From: Candidatus Melainabacteria bacterium RIFCSPLOWO2_02_FULL_35_15 | GTDB taxonomy: Bacteria > Cyanobacteriota > Vampirovibrionia > 2-02-FULL-35-15 | Direction: 5' to 3' | Length of the DNA: 36,062 nt | NCBI GenBank assembly: GCA_001784585.1 | Contig: MFRN01000003.1 | Coordinates: 1 to 36,062 of the forward strand | Shown: in pieces, positions 16,464 to 22,917 of the stretch | Numbering within the stretch: position 1 is the first letter of the stretch | Layout of the letters: each line of letters starts with the position of its first letter | Position numbers and translations under genes: made by a program | Notes under the pieces: generated by a model | Seen by the model: only the letters and a program-made list of their open reading frames with translations | What the model was told of the DNA's origin: nothing | Databases searched by the model: none

Positions 16464-17591
16464 ATGACAAAAGATACTATAATAGCAGTTTATACTGTAA
16501 AAAAAGACGGGCGGGATATAAAAAAGTTTGCTCAGGCTATAGCAATAGGACAAACCACCGGAACATGGAATGAGCTTTCAGGTAATTTAAGGTTACAAAT
16601 TTCAGGGCATATTGCAGAAGTAATATCAATAGAAGAATCTGAATTTACATCTGCTATTAGAATTGCATTTCCAATAGAAAATTTTGGCTCAGATCTTGGA
16701 GCTTTACTAACAGCTATTTATGGAAAAATCAGTCTTGCACCAAAAATTAAACTTGAAGATATTGAGTTTTCACAAAAATATTTAAATCTTTTTAAAGGAC
16801 CAAGGTTGGGAATTGGCGGACTACGAGAACTTATTGATAAAAAGAACAAACCACTGTTAATGAGTATCTTTAAACCATGCCTGGGCCTAACTCCCGGTGA
16901 GCTTGGAAGCATGTTTTATTCCCAGGCAGAAGCTGGTTTTGATCTGGTAAAAGATGATGAAATTTTGTATGACAGTGATTTTAATGTGACTTTAAAAAGG
17001 CTTGAAGAGTGTTTAAAAGCAAAAGAAAAAGCAAGGTCAAAAACAATATATGCAATTAATCTGACCGGCGAAGCAAATGAAATTTTAAAGAGAGCAATTG
17101 AGCTTGAAAAAAACGGCGCAAACTGTATTTTATTTAATTATGTTTCTTACGGATTGCCTCTTTTATCAGCACTCAGAAAAACAGTTTCTATTTCAATTAT
17201 GGCTCATCCGGCATTTAGCGGTGCTATGTGCATGAGCAGTAATTCAGGACTAAGCGAAAAATTGCTTCTTGGAAGTTTACCCAGAATTGCCGGAGCTGAT
17301 TTTGTTTTATTTCCCAGCCCTTATGGATCACTTGCCTGGGATAAAGATATTACAAAAGACATTCAAAATAAATTAACCCAGTCACTTTTAAATATAAAAC
17401 CCTCTTGGCCGGTGCCTTCTGCAGGTGTTAAATCCTCTATGGTAAAAGAAATAGTTTTAGATTTTGGAGAAGATATAGTTATAAATGCAGGAACTGCCGT
17501 CTGGGAGCATAAAGATGGCGGACTTCATGGAGCTAAAGAGTTTATTAAAGAGGTTGAGAATTTAAGAATCAAAGAAACAATTAAAAGTTAA
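16464..17591 (+). CDS. mtnW: RuBisCO-like protein, probable DK-MTP-1-P enolase MtnW
   Basis: A form IV RuBisCO (RuBisCO-like protein). In the methionine salvage pathway it enolises 2,3-diketo-5-methylthiopentyl-1-phosphate. The 375-residue product (somewhat shorter than the about 410 of Bacillus MtnW) keeps the metal site: K163 (the carbamylatable lysine), D165 and E166 in FDLVKDDE, plus FKPCLGLTPGELG with K137, MAHPAF and FPSPYGS. True carboxylation is unlikely. mtnX follows after a 1-base gap and mtnB after that, which supports MtnW over the isoprenoid-shunt type. No mtnA, mtnD or mtnE is in the window. No Shine-Dalgarno is seen. Confidence 0.88.
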   Translation: MTKDTIIAVYTVKKDGRDIKKFAQAIAIGQTTGTWNELSGNLRLQISGHIAEVISIEESEFTSAIRIAFPIENFGSDLGALLTAIYGKISLAPKIKLEDIEFSQKYLNLFKGPRLGIGGLRELIDKKNKPLLMSIFKPCLGLTPGELGSMFYSQAEAGFDLVKDDEILYDSDFNVTLKRLEECLKAKEKARSKTIYAINLTGEANEILKRAIELEKNGANCILFNYVSYGLPLLSALRKTVSISIMAHPAFSGAMCMSSNSGLSEKLLLGSLPRIAGADFVLFPSPYGSLAWDKDITKDIQNKLTQSLLNIKPSWPVPSAGVKSSMVKEIVLDFGEDIVINAGTAVWEHKDGGLHGAKEFIKEVENLRIKETIKS

Positions 17592-17592
17592 A

Positions 17593-18264
17593 TTGAACAA
17601 AATCCCTATAATCTTCTCTGACTTTGACGGTACCATTACTGAACGTGATGTAATTTTAACCATAATGGAAAGATTTGCACCTCCGGAATGGGTTGAAATT
17701 AAAAATAAAATCTTATACGAGAGAACAATTACTTTAAAAGATGGTGTGGAAAAGCTTTTTAGCCTAATTGAAAGTAATAAAAAAAACAAAATCACTGATT
17801 TTATAAAAGAAAAGGTGAAACTTAGGGGAGGATTTGAAGATTTTCTAAGTTTTTGTGAAAAAGAAAAAATTGAATTTAATGTATTAAGCGGTGGACTGGA
17901 TTTTCACATTGAACCTGTTTTAGGAAAGTTTAGAAATAAATTAAAGATCTTCTGTAACAAAGCGAACTTTAATTCAAAAAATATAAAAATAAATTATGAG
18001 TATTTGCCTGAGGATTGTTCTTTATGCGGAGATTGCGGGTTCTGTAAAATAGAGGTTATTGAAAAATACCCAAAAGAAAAGTTTACAAGGATATTAATCG
18101 GTGACAGTCTGACAGATTTAGCTGCTTCAAAAATAGCAGATATGGTATTTGCAAGAGGAGATTTGATAAAATACTTGGAACAGGAAAAAATTTCTTATAT
18201 TCCGTTTCAAACTTTCTATGAGGTAAAAGGACAATTAGCACAAAAACTATCAATCAGGACTTAA
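17593..18264 (+). CDS. mtnX: HAD phosphatase MtnX (HK-MTPenyl-1-P phosphatase)
   Basis: Removes phosphate from the MtnW product. The 223-residue product has HAD motif I in FSDFDGTIT (D10, D12), the typical MtnX N-terminus ERDVILTIMERFAPPEW, motif II in VLSGGLDFHI, a cysteine-rich cap segment CSLCGDCGFCK and motif IV IGDSLTDLAASKIADMVFARG. The start codon is TTG, one base after the mtnW stop. The serine phosphatase SerB and ThrH families are excluded by the N-terminus and cap. The stop at 18262-18264 lies inside an open frame leading into mtnB. Confidence 0.9.
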   Translation: MNKIPIIFSDFDGTITERDVILTIMERFAPPEWVEIKNKILYERTITLKDGVEKLFSLIESNKKNKITDFIKEKVKLRGGFEDFLSFCEKEKIEFNVLSGGLDFHIEPVLGKFRNKLKIFCNKANFNSKNIKINYEYLPEDCSLCGDCGFCKIEVIEKYPKEKFTRILIGDSLTDLAASKIADMVFARGDLIKYLEQEKISYIPFQTFYEVKGQLAQKLSIRT

Positions 18265-18326
18265 AAATAGCTCAAGCAAAGAGTGAACTAATAAAAGTCA
18301 GTAAAAACTTTTACGATCGTGGCTGG

Positions 18327-18899
18327 ATGCTTGGGACATCAGGAAATCTTTCGGTTTTAATTTCTGAACGACGAGCGACAAGCGACGAGTTACTATTTCT
18401 AATTACAGCAAGCGGAAAAGATAAAGGTGAGCTTACAGAAGATGATTTTATTCTGGTTAATGAAAATGAAGAAAATGTAGAATGTAGAATGCAGAATGTA
18501 GAATTAAAGCCATCAGCTGAAACACTATTACACAGTACTATTTACAAACATACAAATGCAAAATCTGTTTTTCATGTGCATACTACAAACAGTACTCTTT
18601 TATCCATAAAGTTACAGGATAAAATTATTTTTTCAGATTTGGAAATGTTAAAAGGGTTAGGTTTTAAAACTCACGATGTAAAAGTAATTATTCCAATAAT
18701 TAAAAATTCTCAGGATATAAAATATTTAGCAGAAATTGTACCAGGCTATATTAATGAAGAAGTTCCGGGACTTCTTTTAAAAGGGCATGGAATCTATGCC
18801 TGGGGCACTTCGCCCAAAGAAGCTAAAAGACATTTAGAAATTTTTGAGTTTTTGTTTGAATATAGGATAAAAGAATTGAGCTTGACAAAGAGTTTATAA
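18327..18899 (+). CDS. mtnB: Methylthioribulose-1-phosphate dehydratase MtnB (start uncertain)
   Basis: A class II aldolase-fold dehydratase. Metal ligands are the pair in HVHTT and the His of LKGHGIYAWG; the catalytic Glu lies in KPSAETLLH. The ATG at 18327 truncates the domain: family members have about 20 residues before GTSGN, and the frame upstream continues with exactly such sequence (KSELIKVSKNFYDRGW). No ATG, GTG or TTG exists between 18222 and 18327, so translation may start at ATA 18267 or another rare codon, or by frameshift from mtnX. Two heptanucleotide arrays are inside the gene at loop positions. The 3' end is duplicated at 19482-19522. Confidence 0.85.
   Translation: MLGTSGNLSVLISERRATSDELLFLITASGKDKGELTEDDFILVNENEENVECRMQNVELKPSAETLLHSTIYKHTNAKSVFHVHTTNSTLLSIKLQDKIIFSDLEMLKGLGFKTHDVKVIIPIIKNSQDIKYLAEIVPGYINEEVPGLLLKGHGIYAWGTSPKEAKRHLEIFEFLFEYRIKELSLTKSL
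18369..18389. repeat. Heptanucleotide array in mtnB (3 x 7)
   Basis: Units CGACGAG, CGACAAG, CGACGAG. In frame it encodes part of SERRATSDE, about five residues longer than the corresponding loop in Bacillus MtnB. Confidence 0.65.
18474..18501. repeat. Heptanucleotide array in mtnB (4 x 7)
   Basis: Units AATGTAG, AATGTAG, AATGCAG, AATGTAG. It encodes NVECRMQNVE in the loop just before the conserved KPSAETLLH, without a frame change. Confidence 0.7.
18842..18882. repeat. Direct repeat DR1 (mtnB 3' end)
   Basis: 41 bp that recur at 19482-19522, exactly 640 bases on: 36 identical bases, one mismatch, 4 identical. It encodes the C-terminal FEFLFEYRIKELS of mtnB. Confidence 0.85.
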
Positions 18900-18909
18900 T
18901 TAATAATAA

Positions 18910-19140
18910 ATGGACAATAATCTAGACAATATACTTAACTCAATTAAACAACTCTCAACAGGAGATAAGCTAAGGATTTTATATTTTCTAAAGGAAGAAC
19001 AAAACAAAAAGCCAACACAAGAAGAGATTGTTTCCTTCTTTTCTGAAGAGACAAAAAAACTGGAGAATTGGAATCAAGAAGTTGATAAATTATTAGAAGA
19101 AACAGGAAAATTCTTTAGTGAGCTTAACAAGTCAATTTAA
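18910..19140 (+). CDS. Small helical protein in the mtnB-end cassette
   Basis: The 76-residue product is acidic and almost wholly helical. Its opening IKQLSTGDKLRILYFLKEEQ resembles small antitoxin-like or regulator proteins, but I cannot assign a family. It starts 10 bases after the mtnB stop and overlaps the following GTG-started gene by 23 bases. Both lie between the two direct repeats. Confidence 0.6.
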   Translation: MDNNLDNILNSIKQLSTGDKLRILYFLKEEQNKKPTQEEIVSFFSEETKKLENWNQEVDKLLEETGKFFSELNKSI

Positions 19141-19480
19141 GGAAAAGCTGAAGCTTTTAAAAAGTAAACTTGAGAAAGCAAGCAAAGCATATAAATATAC
19201 TGCTGAGCTAATAATTTCTGGGTTAAAAACAATTAGTTTGGAAGATCCTGTCAGAAATATTTTTGCAAAACATGAATTTATAAATCAGGAATCATTTGCA
19301 AAATTAAAGTTACTTATAAATGAACTAAATATATTTTATAAACACGAAGAAATAATTCTATACGACGATAAAAGAATACAAAAAGCTTTAGAAATATTAA
19401 ATGTTTTTGAAGATCAAATCAATGATATTCTCGCTACGTTACAAGCCAGGGCAATATTTCTAGAAAATCTTTTAAGATAA
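19118..19480 (+). CDS. Helical coiled-coil-like protein in the mtnB-end cassette
   Basis: The 120-residue product starts with GTG (19118) inside the preceding gene. The N-terminal part is a basic helix (FKEKLKLLKSKLEKASKAYK) and the rest is amphipathic helix (FAKLKLLINELNIFYKHEE, ALEILNVFEDQINDILATLQ). No catalytic motif or membrane segment. It ends 1 base before the second direct repeat, so the gene pair almost exactly fills the cassette. Function unknown; a two-gene toxin-antitoxin-like role is only speculation. Confidence 0.55.
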   Translation: MSLTSQFKEKLKLLKSKLEKASKAYKYTAELIISGLKTISLEDPVRNIFAKHEFINQESFAKLKLLINELNIFYKHEEIILYDDKRIQKALEILNVFEDQINDILATLQARAIFLENLLR

Positions 19481-19481
19481 G

Positions 19482-19522
19482 TTTTGAGTTTTTGTTTGAA
19501 TATAGGATAAAAGAATTAAGCT
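19482..19522. repeat. Direct repeat DR2 (second mtnB 3' end)
   Basis: Second copy of DR1. In frame it reads FEFLFEYRIKELSC and then a TAA at 19525-19527, which could be the original end of mtnB. It lies 6 bases from the end of the opposing arginase-family gene. Confidence 0.85.
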
Positions 19523-19532
19523 GTTAAAACAT

Positions 19533-20537
19533 TTACAAATCCCTGGCATGTATATTAATATTTCTTGTCATTCTGGATAAATTATTAAATAAATTACCAC
19601 CAAATGAAGTAGTTATCAGCTGAAGAGCCCAGTCTACTGTTTGTCCCCTTAAATCTCTACGTTCTAATTTTGGAGCTACTTCCATAACTTCAAAACCAGC
19701 TAATCTGCCAGCTAATCTTATTTTTTTATTTATTGCTCTGGCAACTACAAGGCCTTCTCTAAGATTTAACTGACTATCACCACTCGTACCAGTACCTGTA
19801 ACATTCATAGAATCTATATCCCACGCTATATAAACATACTTAACTCTTTTTAACAGATAATCTAATGCTTCATTGATAACTTTGTTTATACCTTTATCAT
19901 CAATATCAGACATTGAATACCATTTTGTTTTTGGATTTACAGCACTTTTTTCACCAATTGCAATCTGAACAAAATTTTCTTTTTTTATTTTAGGCAGATT
20001 TTTATTTTTCCCAATCATTAGTAATCTTTGAAAATCCGGATGCGGATCATAATGCTTATTTGCTATAGCTACTGAGACTGGCATACCATGAGCCCTTAAA
20101 GACGGGCTGTTTTTAGGTGAATGGGCATCAAAGTGTCTATCCAGCCAAAGAACGCCTATATTATTCAGGGCATCATGAGTTCCGCTTATCGTACCAATTG
20201 CAAGACTATGATCACCACCTATTGTCAGAGGAACTGAACCGTTTTTAATCTCATCTCTTACAGTCTCTGAAAGCCATTCATTTATTTTTATTACTGCATC
20301 AATATTTTTAATTCTGCTTTTTGCGTTTTCTGGTTTGTGGCTGGAGACATAATGCATTACATCTCTACCGGGTTTTATAATTTTTATATTGAAACCTAAT
20401 TCTTTTAAATCATCACTAAGCCCATTCGACATCAAAGCTTTAGGGCCATCTTTAGCAGCATCATTTGGTCCGCCGATGGAAAAAGGAGCAAGGATTATGG
20501 AGATATTGTTATTTGTCGTCATCTTTATTACTACCAT
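19533..20537 (-). CDS. Arginase/agmatinase-family ureohydrolase
   Basis: The 334-residue product has the family metal site: H110 in IGGDHS, then D133, H135 and D137 in WLDRHFDAH, and D240 and D242 in AWDIDSMNV; E286 is in the EVMEVAP block. Most relatives have Ala where this one has R134 (DAH is DRH here). The binuclear Mn2+ centre is therefore intact, but the substrate (arginine, agmatine, formiminoglutamate or another guanidino compound) cannot be told. Start could be 20537 or ATG 20522. It follows yqeG on the same strand after 25 bases, which contain a 14-bp palindrome. Confidence 0.85.
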   Translation of the reverse strand: MVVIKMTTNNNISIILAPFSIGGPNDAAKDGPKALMSNGLSDDLKELGFNIKIIKPGRDVMHYVSSHKPENAKSRIKNIDAVIKINEWLSETVRDEIKNGSVPLTIGGDHSLAIGTISGTHDALNNIGVLWLDRHFDAHSPKNSPSLRAHGMPVSVAIANKHYDPHPDFQRLLMIGKNKNLPKIKKENFVQIAIGEKSAVNPKTKWYSMSDIDDKGINKVINEALDYLLKRVKYVYIAWDIDSMNVTGTGTSGDSQLNLREGLVVARAINKKIRLAGRLAGFEVMEVAPKLERRDLRGQTVDWALQLITTSFGGNLFNNLSRMTRNINIHARDL

Positions 20538-20545
20538 TATCTGGG

Positions 20546-20559
20546 CAGGTCATGACCTG
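20546..20559. repeat. 14-bp palindrome before the arginase-family gene
   Basis: CAGGTCATGACCTG is its own reverse complement and lies between the yqeG stop and the arginase-family start. It could be an operator, or a chance palindrome near the start codon. Confidence 0.4.
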
Positions 20560-20562
20560 TTC

Positions 20563-21060
20563 CTACATTCTCTTCACAAAAGACCACTCCAGTTTTCTGA
20601 GCCAATATTTCCACCTTGGTTCAATATGTGCTGTCAGCGCCCTCACTAAAACAGTTTTAAATCCATATCTTTGACCAAGCCATATGTCAGTTAACGGGCG
20701 ATCTCCAATTACTGCAATTTTAGCATTTGATAATTTTAAAATCTCAAGTGCTTCATAAATTCCAAATAACCAGGGTTTTTTCGCAAAGCCAATGACAGGA
20801 AGATCAAGCACCTGTCTTACAGCTTCCAGATAAAAAGCTTTTTTATTGTTTGTAAGCACAACTATCTTAAAATTTTTCTTCATAATATCAAGCCAGGCTT
20901 TAACAGAAGGATCTAATCTGGCACTTTTTGGCGCCATTATTGTGTTATCAAGATCAAGTATTAAACCTTCAACTCCTAATTTTTCAATGTCTTCAAGACG
21001 TATTTTTGTTACATCATTATCATAAATAAGTGTTGGTTTTAAGAATGGAAACATTCGCAT
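20563..21060 (-). CDS. YqeG-family HAD phosphatase
   Basis: The 165-residue product has HAD motif I LILDLDNTI, motif II VVLTNN, Lys in FAKKP and motif IV VIGDRPLTDIWLGQRYG, which together mark the YqeG family (HAD IIIA). Some members act on phosphatidylglycerol phosphate or have unknown substrates. The N-terminus LKPTLIYDNDVTKI is also family-typical. The arginase-family gene follows closely. A good -10 (TATAAT on the minus strand, 21090-21095) lies 30 bases upstream of the ATG. Confidence 0.9.
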   Translation of the reverse strand: MRMFPFLKPTLIYDNDVTKIRLEDIEKLGVEGLILDLDNTIMAPKSARLDPSVKAWLDIMKKNFKIVVLTNNKKAFYLEAVRQVLDLPVIGFAKKPWLFGIYEALEILKLSNAKIAVIGDRPLTDIWLGQRYGFKTVLVRALTAHIEPRWKYWLRKLEWSFVKRM

Positions 21061-21089
21061 TTAATTGTATTCTATTTCTTGTGTAATGC

Positions 21090-21095
21090 ATTATA
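21090..21095 (-). promoter_or_regulatory. Candidate -10 box for yqeG
   Basis: TATAAT on the minus strand, 30 bases before the yqeG ATG, giving a leader of about 20 bases. The -35 region (TGTTAA at 17-bp spacing) is weak. The region also lies between divergent genes. Confidence 0.4.
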
Positions 21096-21123
21096 CCTAA
21101 CAGAAAACGTTTTAACATTTAAA

Positions 21124-21151
21124 GGATTCATCCGATTTATTCGGTGAATCC
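21124..21151. repeat. 28-bp imperfect palindrome upstream of murJ
   Basis: GGATTCA, one unpaired T, CCGA, loop TTTAT, then TCGG and TGAATCC: 11 base pairs with one bulge. It lies in the 150-base space between yqeG and murJ. Confidence 0.6.
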
Positions 21152-21179
21152 GATCAAACGAAAAGAATTGACAGCGAGA

Positions 21180-21200
21180 CGCTCCAGCTTGTCTGGAGCG
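21180..21200. repeat. Perfect hairpin covering the murJ Shine-Dalgarno
   Basis: CGCTCCAG and CTGGAGCG are perfectly complementary (8 bp) around CTTGT. The only plausible Shine-Dalgarno of murJ, GGAG at 21195-21198, is in the 3' arm, 12 bases before the ATG. In RNA the hairpin would hide it. Confidence 0.6.
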
Positions 21201-21210
21201 AAATAAAAAA

Positions 21211-22818
21211 ATGAATAGAAAGTTATTCAAAATAGCAGGCTTTGTAGGAATAATTACTGTAGTAAGTAAAATCGTTGGATTGCTTAGAGATTTAGTAATA
21301 GCAAAGTTTTACGGCACTACGATTACTGCTGATGCATATAACTTTGCATATCTTCTTACTGGTAATGCACTTATACTTCTTGGCGGACTTGGCGGGCCTT
21401 TTCATTCAGCTACAATAGCCACGCTTACAAAAATAAAAGATAATGCAAAAGATTTCGGAAGTTTCTTAACAAAGATTTTTACATCGACATTTATAGTACT
21501 TTTACTAATAACATTTGCAGTCATTTATTTTAAAACTCAAATAGTGCATTTTATTGCTCCGGCTACTGGACATGATATTTCATATCAAGAAAAATTATGG
21601 CACTTAACAGTAATGCAGCTTGAGATAATGTCTCCGTTAATAATTATTTCCGGATTACTCGGGATTTTATGCGGCGTTGCAAATGTCTATGGAAGATACT
21701 TTTGGCCCTCATTCAGTCCTGTTTTACCAAGCATTGCAATTATCTTTTTTGTTGAGATATGCCACGGCATGTCTTTACAAGGACTTTATATTTCGGGATT
21801 AGTACTTGGCATAGGAACATTAATCGGTGCAGCTTTGCAGCTGCTTGTTCAGTTACCTGATTTACTTAAAGCCGGACTATATAAAAATTGCAGATTAACA
21901 CTGATAAAAAATCAAAAAGCAGTAGGTGATTTCAATCATTTTTTAGGTCCTGCAATTCTTAGCACTTCTATTGGCCAAATCACTGTCTACATTGACAGCT
22001 TTTTTTGTTCAGGACTTCAGGAAGGCAGCTGGACGGCTACAGTACTGGCAAACAGATTAATCCAGCTGCCACTTGGAGTTTTACTTACTTCATTTTTAGT
22101 GCCATTTTTTCCCAGATTTTCAGAGCTGGCACATGCTAAAAACATCAATGCATTAAAAGAAACTGCCATTTTAGTAATCAAGTCCTTATGGTTTTTAACA
22201 TTGCCGATTGCTGTTTATTTGTTTTTATTTGCAAAACCAGTTGTAGAAATAGTTTTTCAAAGAGGCGCATTTGACGAGAGATCCACTATGCTTACAAGCA
22301 GTATTCTGATAGCATTGTTACTTTCAATGATTGCTTATGTAGCCAGGGATACTTTGACCAGAGTTTTTTATTCTTTTGAAAATTCAAGAATACCTTTGCT
22401 TGTAGCTGTATTTTCAATCATTTTAAAAATAATTTTAAATGGTGTGTTTGTGGAAAAATATCAGGCTCCGGGAATTGCTTTTTCTACATCACTGGTTACT
22501 TTATTTAATTTCTTACTTCTAGGATTTTTACTTAGAAAACAAATTGGGTGTCTGGGCTGGTTAAAACATGTGAGATCGCTTTTAAAGATGGGAGTGGCTA
22601 CACTTATAATGTACTTATTTGGGGTATTATTTTTATTGGTATTTCCTGTTCATATGGAACAATATGGTTTCTTTTCAAAAGCAATTTTACTTTCTGCAAG
22701 CTTTATAGTTTGTTTTCTGATTTATTATGGACTTGCCCTGGCCTTAAGGGTAGAAGAAGCAGCTTCTTTAGTACCCGTACTGAAAAGGTTCTTAACCACA
22801 ACCAGTTTAAAAACATGA
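21211..22818 (+). CDS. murJ: Lipid II flippase MurJ (MviN family)
   Basis: Flips lipid II across the inner membrane during peptidoglycan synthesis. The 535-residue product has the family's 14 or so hydrophobic helices, the N-terminal VVSKIVGLLRDLVIAKFYG, central helices with PLGVLLTSFLVPFFPRFSELA and VFQRGAFDERS, then the terminal helix pair. Charged residues expected in the central cavity (Arg in LLRD and FQRGAF) are present. The start is fixed by family alignment. The Shine-Dalgarno lies inside a hairpin (21180-21200). Confidence 0.93.
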   Translation: MNRKLFKIAGFVGIITVVSKIVGLLRDLVIAKFYGTTITADAYNFAYLLTGNALILLGGLGGPFHSATIATLTKIKDNAKDFGSFLTKIFTSTFIVLLLITFAVIYFKTQIVHFIAPATGHDISYQEKLWHLTVMQLEIMSPLIIISGLLGILCGVANVYGRYFWPSFSPVLPSIAIIFFVEICHGMSLQGLYISGLVLGIGTLIGAALQLLVQLPDLLKAGLYKNCRLTLIKNQKAVGDFNHFLGPAILSTSIGQITVYIDSFFCSGLQEGSWTATVLANRLIQLPLGVLLTSFLVPFFPRFSELAHAKNINALKETAILVIKSLWFLTLPIAVYLFLFAKPVVEIVFQRGAFDERSTMLTSSILIALLLSMIAYVARDTLTRVFYSFENSRIPLLVAVFSIILKIILNGVFVEKYQAPGIAFSTSLVTLFNFLLLGFLLRKQIGCLGWLKHVRSLLKMGVATLIMYLFGVLFLLVFPVHMEQYGFFSKAILLSASFIVCFLIYYGLALALRVEEAASLVPVLKRFLTTTSLKT

Positions 22819-22881
22819 GTTTTTGATACATCTCAAAATAAAATTCTTCTAATAATTCACTTTAAAATCTACATTTTTTGC

Positions 22882-22887
22882 TATAGT
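22882..22887 (+). promoter_or_regulatory. Candidate -10 box before the duplicated orphan gene
   Basis: TATAGT lies 30 bases before the ATG at 22918. A TTCACT 19 bases upstream is a poor -35. Weak support. Confidence 0.3.
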
Positions 22888-22917
22888 ATTGAGTTAACAA
22901 AGAAGTAACTTAAATCT

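Noticed and set aside
16464-17591. A carbon-fixing RuBisCO
   Set aside because: The sequence is of the form IV type, its neighbours are methionine-salvage genes, and no phosphoribulokinase is seen.
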